A stretch of 64,000 nucleotides of DNA. Origin: Marsupella aquatica (lineage: Eukaryota > Marchantiophyta). Positions 53,280 through 62,900 of this stretch are shown piece by piece. Each line of letters opens with the position of its first letter. Position 1 is the stretch's first letter. A program made the translations under genes and the position numbers. Location of the stretch: contig OZ316896.1 of the NCBI GenBank assembly GCA_973895155.1, positions 15,810,001 to 15,874,000 of the forward strand. Reading direction: 5' to 3'. The notes beneath the pieces are model-generated. The model did no database searches. It saw only the letters and a list, made by a program, of their open reading frames with translations, and had not been told where the DNA came from.

Positions 53280-53590
53280 GGTGGCTCTGTTTAGAGGCGA
53301 AAACGAGCTAGATTACACCTCTCAAAACGTCTTGGCCACTGAGGCGAAAATGGGCTAGATTACACCTCAAAACTACGTAGGTTTTTTGGTTTCCAGAAGC
53401 CAGTTTCCCACCTACTGCCAGCTAGTACCAGACTTTACTAGTTAGAATCTGATGGTTGGTTTGAAATCTAGGGGAGATGTGAGGGTCAGAAATTAATCTA
53501 GGAAATTTAGATATATTCTCAATATTAGTTGCACCTTCTCCTTCAGACAAGTTGACACACTGGCTAAAACGTTTGGGAGGCACCAAGTGC
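53280..53590 (-). repeat. CCAGTG-ended repeat family, inverted copy
   Basis: In reverse complement it reads TTTTAGCCAGTGTGTCAA, GAAGGAGAAGGTGCAACTA, TCTCCCCTAGATTT and ATTCTAACTAGTAAAG, in the order of the copy at 32397-32680. Its outer part has duplicated GAGGCGAAAA..GAGCTAGATTACACCTC blocks at 53298 and 53341. Boundaries are approximate. Confidence 0.5.
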
Positions 53591-53667
53591 AGGACTCTGT
53601 GTTAGTGGGAGTGCCTGTCACAAAGGTCACTAGTCCAACGTCACAATTGTGACTCATGTGAGTCACA

Positions 53668-53690
53668 CCCTAAACCCTAAACCCTAAACC
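53668..53690. repeat. Interstitial telomere-like tract (CCCTAAA)3
   Basis: Three uninterrupted CCCTAAA units, the plant telomere repeat, embedded in GTCACA-rich sequence. A similar tract is at 24351-24371 and a shorter one near 39053. Confidence 0.9.
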
Positions 53691-53991
53691 TGCCTCACAG
53701 CCACACTCATAACTGGTAAAGTAATACCCATGTGACTCATACAAGTCAAATCTAGTCACAAACGTCTTTACATAGTCATATTCTGAGACAAATACAAATT
53801 CTAGGGCTGGACTTAGTTATAACTATGACTATTGCAAGTCATCTTTCAATTTCAAAATGACTCATTAGACCATACTCGTCAGCATGACTATGGCAAGACA
53901 TCTTATAAGCATAACGTAATCATAATCCATCTCATGCAATGGGTTTGATAGCAGTTGTAACTTAGTCACATTTATACCTACCATAGTCACA

Positions 53992-54727
53992 TCAGAGGGT
54001 TGAGTCATACATTGTCACAAAAAAATAGAGAAGGCCCCATAGAGTCATATATTGAGGTTTCAGAAGGGTGTGTTTTGCTCTAGTGAGGGCCTGCCCAGCC
54101 TCAATAATGAGCCAGAAAAATTGGTCACCTCTTGACTTTTCTGGCGGTTTGCCATCCTGCAAGATCACTGTGTGGTAAACAAGACTCCCCGGTGAAATGT
54201 TTTCCCCGGGCTTAGCATTGACACCCTCTCGTAAAGCAATGGACTCTAATGAAAGAGGCAAAGTCTCAAGCCCCTATCGCTGAGTCATTCCCTTTGGTTA
54301 CTCACCTTGTATTAATAGGGGGTCTCAAACCTCAAAAACTGATGTACTTTAAAACGACTAGGTTAATAAACATTTGGACCAAATTCACAATCAACAACGT
54401 TTGCCGTAAAGAATGATCATATCGTGTGAGGTGATTCAATCTAAAGACTAATGACAATCCTGTGAAAAAAGCTACAGATCTATGAAGAAGTGAATTTTGA
54501 CATAGGATAGCATTGAATCAGAAGTAAAGTGGCTTGACTTTCATGTGAGAAGCATTTGGGAATCCCATCTTGCATTCAAAGGTTTGGACAAAGATCACTC
54601 CCTTGCTTGCTCTGGAGGTGAAGTTGATGCTCAGTTGCACGTAACATTGTTTCAAAGAGGGATGTTGCAAAAATGATGCTCCCATGGGCTGAGCCCGTGA
54701 ACCATGCAACCCCATGGATTGTGACAC
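53992..54727 (-). pseudogene. Possible decayed protein-coding segment, family unknown
   Basis: Two minus-strand open stretches, 54727-54518 and 54261-53992, read in succession and have coding-like residue composition (e.g. GENISPGSLVYHTVILQDG, GDQFFWLIIEAGQALTRA, GASFLQHPSLKQCYVQLSIN). Neither joins convincingly to the other, and there is no start or stop context for a real gene. They could be remnants of a transposon-encoded or host protein; I cannot name it. Confidence 0.25.
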
Positions 54728-55839
54728 CTTTGACCCTCATTGGCACCCTTCTTGTCTCTCAAAAGTTCCGATTGCAAAGTTTGAACTTCAATAACAGAAC
54801 CAGCTCTTCTTGGGTTTGCTAGAAACTGCTTGGAAATATCTTTCTAAAGATAACTCCAGCACTCCCTGCCCAGACTTGGAGCTTCCAAAACATTTTGAGC
54901 CCTAATCAGTATCTCCTTTGATATCCAATGGAATCTAGTTTTCCTGGATTTGCTAGAAACAGCAGTGAAAGATCTTTCCATTGAGCCTAATATTGTCAAA
55001 CTTCTAATGACAAGTGTCTCTTGCTTATATCATTTTACTCATACTATATGGGCATGAAAGAGATTTTCCTTCCAGTCCATCCAGGTTGCAGAAGTCTTTA
55101 CAAGCATTTTGTTGAACATAGAGGTCCATCCAGGCTTCAATTTAGGGATTGGTGATTTTCATTTTGCTGTTTTTGTTCCATAAATTGTTGAGGATATTGC
55201 ATCATTGATGATTTTCTTTTTGCTGTTTTCATTTTATGAAAGGTTGAGTTACTTTCAAGGGGGCTATACAGTGAATCTTCTTTGGTACAACACAAAAGTA
55301 CTTTCCAATAAGGTTTAAAACGTTGAATGAGGGTTTTTCACACGTACTTTGCTTTTCTCTAGGAGTATTAACTCCTATAATACACAGTCGCACCACTTTT
55401 TGAAGTGGTCGTCTTTCAAGTTTGGAGAGGCTTTTTGAGTGAAAGAAAAGGGAACTGTAAAAAGAGAAAGGAATAAGAGAAAATAATTATGTTTTGTGTG
55501 AACACGCTTTTCCTAGCAAGAAAAGTACAAAGTCTTCCTCTTTACCATCCATGCTCCTCCCTCTACCATCCATGCCAATCATGCATACAGAGTGCTCCTC
55601 CCTCTACCATCCATGTCATACTATGCCCCATGCCATGCAAAGGAAGTATCCTATTATGAGAGGAGTTTTACATAATCAAGAAAATAGTGCACAATCTAAT
55701 CAATGAGACAAAGACAAGACAAGAAAATTAAATAGTGAAAAAGAAGGAAGGTTTTAAAAGATATGATTTACAAAAAAATATTTAAAAATCATTCTCATTT
55801 TGTTTTACTTTGGTAGTGGTTGTCGCCTCTCTTTGTGCC

Positions 55840-56320
55840 ATGACATCTTTCACTCGACAATTGTTTTTTACACAATGAGATCTTTCTGACAAAGATATAT
55901 TTCACACCATGATATTTTTCAACTATGTCTTTAGCAGAACGTCATCTATTACGCATTGACATCTTTCACCAAACGATATCTTTAAGTAATCTACATCTTT
56001 TGCGCAATGACATCTTTCGAGCAACCACACATTTTACTTAACGATATCTTTATTTAGCAATATTGTAAATGCAACAACATATTTACGTAACAACATCTTT
56101 GTGCAACGGAGACTTTGACAACATATATGACTAACAATATCACTTTACTTATGGACCATTTTGTACTTAACAACAACTTTATAGTTAACATATTTTCTCT
56201 TAACAACATCTTGGGCATAGTGACATCTTTGGGCTCAACAACATTGCGACATGACATCTTTTCTCTTAATGACCTCTTGGGTGACACGACATCTTTTCTG
56301 TTAACGATATCTTTTGTACA
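55840..56320. repeat. Degenerate array of AACGACATCTTT-type units
   Basis: Over nearly 500 bp the motif ACATCTTT or ATATCTTT, usually preceded by AAC.A or TGAC, recurs about every 20-25 bp, more than 15 times, with heavy decay. Variants include AACAACATCTTTG, TGACATCTTTC and CGATATCTTTA. No flanking genes use it. It reads as an old minisatellite or satellite remnant. Confidence 0.8.
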
Positions 56321-56712
56321 ATGCATGGGTATTGAGCTCGTTCTTTAATATTTGTGAATTTTTTGTTCATACTACTTTTCTTTGGGAGTATTTTGAATCT
56401 TTTTATGAGTTTTTAGCATAAAATGCTTTCTTTGGGAGTATTCTTTCATCTTTGTGGAGGGCTTGGCCAGGAGGGATGCTGAGTGTTCTTTAATCTTTTT
56501 CTGATGGTAATAATGGGCTCAGCGAGGCCTGCATACGCGCCATGGTGGGTGTTCATTTACTACAAAACAATTACTTTCCAATCAAAGAGCAAAAACTTGA
56601 GTCTTATAGTCTTTCAGGCTTGTGATCTGAATTAAGTTCGAAGCTTTCAGTGTTATTTCTGTTTGTGCACAACAGGTAGCTAAGCCTATCACTCACTGGT
56701 CTACTGGTATAC

Positions 56713-57223
56713 CTTATTTGGAATGTGGACTATAACCACCTGTACAGGTGCTACTCATGGTGGCAAAACTAGCCCCTTGTCATCTCCATGCACCATTATC
56801 ATAACTCCAATTTGTTACCACGAATAAACCAGTAGAGACAACAATCAGGATGAAAAGACATCAGAAGATGATGAACTGGATACGAGATTTAACAGTTACT
56901 TGTGTTCAGCTATAAACAACAGTGTGCTTCTTGATAAACTGGATCTAGCTTCAAGCGTAAGGAAATGAGTTTTGTAGGCACCGATCGCGTTGAGAGACCC
57001 CAAGAGTTCTGTCACACCATCTTACATTCCCGGTTGTCATTCTCATACAGTATATCAAACATAAGCCAACCCACACCTGCAGGAAAAGATGAGCAAGAAA
57101 GAATTCTGCCTCAAATGATGTCTTTCATTGTACCTGCGAGTACCATGCACTGAAATTGTCATCCTTTTTAGCCGACAAGCCCAACATCGTCTCCTTCTTG
57201 ACCTCCTTCTTTCCTCGCCCCAT
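56713..57223 (-). pseudogene. Prolyl-tRNA synthetase (cytosolic type) pseudogene fragment
   Basis: Three former exons of plant cytosolic ProRS lie in order on the minus strand. 57223-57134 gives the N-terminus (GKKEVKKET, LGLSAKKDDNFSAWYSQ) with an intact GT donor. 57076-56982 gives MFDILYENDNRECKMV-stop-QNSWGLSTRS, matching the class II motif 3 region of ProRS (family: EMVWQNSW); the Trp codon has become TGA at 57012-57014. About 56811-56713 gives GVMIMVHGDDKGLVLPP-stop-VAPVQVVIV, with a second TGA at 56755-56757 and no proper acceptor. The catalytic core between the first two pieces, several hundred residues in the family, is absent, as is everything after the third piece. Because introns and splice remnants are kept, this is a decayed segmental copy rather than a processed cDNA. 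A working ProRS gene must exist elsewhere. Confidence 0.82.
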
Positions 57224-57544
57224 TGGTTCCCAAAATCGAGTAGCCTTCTCACGATCGGAATTTTCTCACCCCAACTCCCCCTTTGCGCTCTTGATGCTCT
57301 GCCGTAATCGACCTTTGCCCCTTCTTCTGATATTGCCACTGCAGTAATGGCTACTAGGCGAATGAAGGACGAATGCTGCTAGGTGAACTCGATAGCCCGA
57401 GATTGAGGCTCGCCTCAAGGTAGTACACCACCTACAGTCGTATACAACGCTGGAAGTAGGGAGTTCAAGGAACTTGTTATTAGATCGAGTTGGAGAAAAC
57501 GGGGAAGAGAAATACAAGTTCCCGCTGGTCGAAGTGGTAAGGTA

Positions 57545-57571
57545 TTTTGGACAGGATGTTCCTGTCCAAAA
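57545..57571. other. Perfect 12-bp hairpin with 3-base loop, next to a tRNA A-box-like motif
   Basis: The arms TTTTGGACAGGA and TCCTGTCCAAAA are exact complements around the loop TGT. Immediately upstream is GCTGGTCGAAGTGGTAAGG, which resembles the 5' end and A box of a tRNA-Ser/Leu-type gene. The hairpin stem is too long for an anticodon arm, so a real tRNA is unlikely; a tRNA-derived repeat or a transposon terminus are alternatives. Confidence 0.6.
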
Positions 57572-58153
57572 TTAAGCAGTGATCCATTCTGTATGATCTA
57601 TAATATATATGTACTTTTTTTGTAGTTTCATTGAAGGTTATGAGTTTTAAACAACTAAGTAGCCTGGCCCCAAAATTCCTTGATTTAAATCTCTGTGTTA
57701 TGGCACCGACCAAAGTTATGACTCATCCCAAACAGAGTTTTTTCAAAGACTCCCCTTCCCCCCTAGTGAGCACCTTTTTAGGGTGTAACCTCAGAGTTCC
57801 TCAATATCTCTCCCTCCTATGGAAGCTCTTCACTTGGAAACCGTCAGAGTTTTGTAGCTCATCCTATGTGCCTCATTTTTAAAAATTATTTTTATCAAAA
57901 TTTAGTGCCTGACACTTAAATGTTCGTCTTATTTCAGCTTCATATGTTTATGCAATAGTGAAGGCTGAGAACGGGCACAATGTAAAGTGCACAATATAGA
58001 GACTTATTAAGGAACTTGTAGGGAAACCATGAGGCAACTGTGGTCTATGAGGTGTAACTCCGAGGGTGGTTAGCCCAAGGGGGTTACAGTCCATAACCCC
58101 CAAACAGCTCATGGGTTATCAAATATGAACCCTCATTGTGAGTCATTGAAAAG

Positions 58154-58312
58154 CTCATGACCATGATATATGTCAAATAATAAGCATGCGTGCCATTTGT
58201 CATGATCTATATTTATATTAAAAACTAAACTTTATGGCCACCATAACATATATGCATAGAAAAGAGTATGGTATACTATATATGATTATTAAAATGATTA
58301 CATGCATGATAA
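58154..58312 (+). repeat. 158-bp direct repeat, left copy
   Basis: Runs from CTCATGACCATGATATATG to TTACATGCATGATAA. The only clear internal difference from the right copy is a 1-base indel (GTATGGTATAC versus GTATGTATAC). AT-rich, no ORF. Pairs with 58783-58940. Confidence 0.95.
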
Positions 58313-58782
58313 ATTTGACATTATATCATGATTATTAAAATAAGCAGAGATTTCAGTTTGAAATACTATGTTTGGGCTCTAAACCCAAACTACCTAGCAA
58401 AGCCCTCTTCCATCCCTCCCAACAGAAATGGAAGTTTGCCCCTAATATTGCTGCGTCTACCTCGCGACATTTCTCCCTCCCAGATCCTCTCACCTTGTCT
58501 CTTCACATCAGCAATTGGGGAGAGAACTTTCTATGCTGCCACCCTGCACCATCAAGAACCTAGCAACTGGTTGCAACCGTTGCAATCCATCAAAAACATT
58601 ATTATGTAAAGTCTATGGAATAAAGGTTGGTTGTCCATGGGTAATTGTTTCGGGAGGTCTTTGCTATTTACATAATCAAATGCCTCCTTCTAACTGCCAA
58701 CTACAAGCTAGAGTTGGGGCCTAGATTCCTAGAGTGAAAACTCTAAACCTTATCTCCATGACTCATCATGTGGATGGTAAAA

Positions 58783-58940
58783 CTCATGACCATGATATAT
58801 GTCAAATAATAAGCATGCGTGCCATTTGTCATGATCTATATTTATATTAAAAACTAAACTTTATGGCCACCATAACATATATGCATAGAAAAGAGTATGT
58901 ATACTATATATGATTATTAAAATGATTACATGCATGATAA
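58783..58940 (+). repeat. 158-bp direct repeat, right copy
   Basis: Near-identical to 58154-58312, 629 bp apart in the same orientation, which is the geometry of short LTRs or of a segment duplication. The intervening ~470 bp has no recognisable retroelement signals. Confidence 0.95.
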
Positions 58941-59111
58941 TTTTTTTTTCCAATTTATTAACTCCTTCAAAGAATATGAATAAATAATATGTTTTGGTGA
59001 CATTTTTATTGAATGTGCTCTATTCCCCTTCAAAGACGGGTAGTCAGGGTCTGTATACTCAAACCTGCAACCCTGAGTTTTCTTCTCTTTCAGGTCGACT
59101 TTTCTTCTCTT

Positions 59112-59420
59112 TCAGGTCACAAACTTACACCCGTAGTACCTTGTGCCCAGACCGTAAATACAAATTTTTTGTCGTAGGTGTCCCCACCAATAAAATATCT
59201 TCTCAAAATGAGACAAAAACGTTGCTGGTCCATTGGGGGCGAGAGTGGCCGAAGGAGCAGAGGCGCGAGTTGCCACTCTCACGGGGTGGGTTGCGGCCCC
59301 TGTGTGGGCGGCAGCTACTGCAACCGGGCCCAGCTGGTTCGTTTTTCCCTTGGCGCCCTTCGAGGCCATCGTTTCCATCGCGAAAAACTCGTACTCGCGC
59401 CATCTCAGTTCCAGGCTCAT
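59112..59420 (-). other. GC-rich minus-strand open frame, possible lost or unlinked first exon
   Basis: An open frame of 102 codons containing METMASKGAKGKTNQLG and an Ala/Pro-rich stretch, in a local GC island (59230-59400) unlike the AT-rich surroundings. A GTAAGTTT donor occurs near its end. I could not find following exons to the left or a recognisable family. It could be a first exon of a degenerated gene or simply the GC-rich promoter region of the divergent gene at 60000. Confidence 0.2.
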
Positions 59421-59999
59421 ATCTCGTTCTTTCGTGCTAGTATTGGTGAAGGAGCATCGCCTCTCATTGTGAGCTCTGGCCTTCTTCGCTCAGTCTTTGC
59501 GCTCGTTTGATTCGTCTGTTATTCGTTTGCAATTACGATAGTAGGTTGAAGTATTTTGTTGAAGCTATTTAAAGAATCTTAGCTCGATGTACTCGGAATC
59601 TGTCTCGGTTTCGTTCGCTATTACACCAGCTGTATAAACAAATTGTCTGTGCGGCGGCTATTCGAGCATTCAGTGATCTTCGAATTCAGTGATTTTTGAC
59701 TTTGACGTACCAAACTTCTGCAATGATGGCTCCTGTAATTCACTTGAATCTCTGTGCAGCAATCGGGACTCCCGGGTACATCGTCTAACAAGCAATTGAC
59801 CAAAATTAAGAATCTCGCCCCGTTTCTTCTTCCCCTATCTCGTGCGATTTTTTACCTGAGGACAAGGCTCCCTGCGAACAAAGGGCCCTGTGGACGGACG
59901 GACGGACAACACTGTTGTTAGGGGCCCCTCAATTCGCTCGGGAGAACTGCACTTTACAGCGGAAACTCGAAGGATCAAAAGTGAAAGAATTCACCAAAC

Positions 60000-62900
60000 A
60001 TGTTTGGTGAGTGTAGATTTCAGCTCCTTTCTTCGTGCAAGAATGTGCTTATGTTTGCACGAACAACAGCAATAGAGCTCCAGTGAGATACGCCTTCGAT
60101 GACATTGGATAGAGCATGGCAACGAGCACGCGACATCTACAAAAGTTACTGAGAGAAAGGGAAATCATGCCACGTTGTTAGTTCGCATGAGTGATGTGAT
60201 TGTCGGTCAATACAATTAGAAGAAGACGAGGAGTACAGACGTAGATAATTCATTGTCTGGCTTCGCGGCCTGACGCGGGGGAGAAATGTACCATTTACGC
60301 ATACAAACACTAGGCCTAAGCCGCTAACAGTGAAGAACATGTGTATTTTGATTGTGCAGAAGACGAACTGGAAGACGATTTCCTAACGTCATGGAAGCCA
60401 ACGAAAATGGACATAGATGTGGATTTAGATCGTCATAAGGTTCCTGGTCCCAAGTCCGCTGTCAAAACAAAGTTCGCCTCCTCAAAAATGTAAGTCGTTA
60501 CAGAAGTGAATCCTAGCTAATGTTCAGCTTTTGTTCAATCAAATCAAATCAATCCATATATCTTCGTAGACAAGACAAGACGCATGTCCGCGACGGACGT
60601 AATTACCATAATTTCGGAGCTCCTTATTATCGTCGCGTAAATCTGCTACTTGCTTCGTTCGTTCTCTGTTGGAACGAATGAGTAATTCGACTTCCAAGCG
60701 GTTCCTGCATTCTATTCTATCATAAAATCAGGCTTGATTAGAATGCGGGCCGGTAATGGTGGTGTTTCGGTACCGGCCATGATCAAATGGCGCTCACTTT
60801 CTGCCTTGGGATATCATTGTAAATCTCACTAGCCTCACTTTTTGAACTCATATTGCATGCCTGCCTAGGGTCATCCTTCGTTGACTATCAATGCATCGGC
60901 TATCGTATATTTTTATGATCAACGCTTATGCAGGGAGATGGACTTCGACTTTGACGGCGGATTCAGCAAACTTTCATCATTTGATATTGATCTCTCGTTC
61001 GAGAGTCCTCCATCTCCGGCAAAGAAAGCCAAGAAAAGGCCGAAGCAAGTGGCTGTGGACAACAACCTTGAATTCGACTTGAAGGGGTATCCAGTTATGG
61101 AAACGGTCTTTGGATGCATGACATATTTGAAATTTCTCTATTGTAAAGACTATGCCTCCCTAGTCCATTTAGACCAAGTGTTTATATAAACAAGTTAACT
61201 TTGTTCCGTTCCCTCGTCTAGATTCGAGACTGAGAATCTGGAGGACATAAAAGTGACGGAGAATGGGAAATTGAGCGAATCCGAGCGGGACAGAGCTGGA
61301 GCTGCTACGGTCATTGATCATAACCAACTCAAAAGTGTTCGTAAAGGCCAGAGGGAAGATACGAGAGATGTGTCTCCTTACATGAAGGAGGATCCCAAAC
61401 CAGCGATACCCGATGCAAGGGGAAGCTCTACTTCTTCTTCACTTCAGCCTGATCCTGTCTTTGCTCACCATGCCTTGCAAGACACGGCAGGTGTCGTGCA
61501 CCATGAAAAGAATGTCCATATCGATTTCGAGCTCACTCCGTCTGCCCTCGGATCGAATGGTCCGCCGGTTTGTCCGTTTGCAAGCAAGAAGAAAGCAGCG
61601 AACACGGACACTTTTCAATCTCGTAGTGGATTAGAATCAGACTCTCTTAAATGTTTGAATCCTGTCCTCGAATCAGTAACAGTACCTGTCGAAGAAATAT
61701 CTTCATCGCGTCCTGAAGGGTCAGAACCTACCCCGGCCAACGCAAGACCAAAGTTCTCTGACCAGGATCATCTCGCACAAGATTTAGGACGTCAGCACGT
61801 GAAACAACAGACATCCGACCCAGAAATGGCGCTGACGAGGTCTTCAACTATTCTGAATGACCAAAAAGACGGCTGCGCGTCTCTCGACTTTCGAAGATGC
61901 AGCACCTTGCAGTTTGACCCTCTGTCCAAATCTAGCCAGAATTCAGTTGTTGCTGTCCCACAGTCAGAATCCTTTCGTCACGCTGACAGTCGACATGAGT
62001 CAAAATGTTTTAAATTGGCAGACGAGGCACGAGCACAAACAGTTGAGAATCAGCACAGGGGAACTGCTGTCCTGGAATCGGATGAACTCTCGTTAGCAGC
62101 ATCTGGACCACCAATGCCAGTAGCCACCAGGTGTGCATTTCCACTTCAAAATCTAAATAGTAAAAATTCTGGTACTGCATGCAAGTAAAAAGAAGAAAAT
62201 TCTACCTTCATTCTGTTGACTAGATACCGGTACGTGAGCCACTCCTTCGCAGGTCTACAAGAGACCACGGCGGCGGGCACGGCAGTAACATTGACACAGT
62301 GCAGAGAAGCGAGTTGCAAAATGTGACTGAGATGCCAGTTAAACTCTCGTGAGTACCTGCTTGCGTTATGTCATTAGGCTCGGTCTATTTTGCCTCGACC
62401 AGGACCAAGAATATTTGCTATTCAATATGTCGCGGGTAGGTTCAGCATTTGGATTCGGGAATCATCTTGACTTGGCTGATTCAATAAGCCGTTTCCAGCC
62501 CGATGATCGTCCGGTTCTTCTCTACACTATCCTTCGAAAAAGTGGGCCGAATTTTCTGCCAACGCTTGCGGTTGTTTCAGTGCCGTAAATTCTAGATCAA
62601 CATATTATTATGTCAAGACATTCAGGGTGGAAATTATTGCGGTACACAAAATGAAGAAAGCATTGCTCACTGTCCCGTGCAGGCCAGCTATTGCTTCTCT
62701 ATCATTGAACGACACGCAAAAGGAAGATGAAGAGGAAGCATACCCATCGACTTTCAACAAGAGCTCACCTGTCGTCCCTTGCGTTACCCTTGAAGAAAGG
62801 GGCAGAGATAGTATTTCAACGCAAGCACCTGCCGTGTCTATTAAAAAATCGCAGATACTGCGGGGAGACGGGCAGGGAGCTCACTTCGAGGGGAAACAAC

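Larger units (their letters stand above)
52696..56712. other. Spacer upstream of PRMT10
   Basis: 52.7-53.2 kb is the PRMT10 promoter and 5' UTR, richer in GC. From 53.28 kb it turns into repeats: an inverted copy of the CCAGTG-ended family, GTCACA-rich sequence with a telomere-like tract, two minus-strand open stretches with no recognisable family, and a degenerate ATCTTT-motif array. No intact gene is supported. Confidence 0.6.
57224..59999. other. Spacer between ProRS relic and the right-hand gene
   Basis: Holds a perfect 12-bp hairpin at 57545-57571, a pair of almost identical ~158-bp repeats (58154-58312 and 58783-58940), and a GC-rich island at 59230-59400. The last several hundred bases are the probable promoter and 5' UTR of the gene starting at 60000. 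No intact gene supported. Confidence 0.55.

Noticed and set aside
56470-56560. A fourth ProRS exon left of the pseudogene (NTHHGAYAGL-like reading)
   Set aside because: Resemblance to the ProRS region following the third piece is too short and weak, and there are no splice sites at the right places.
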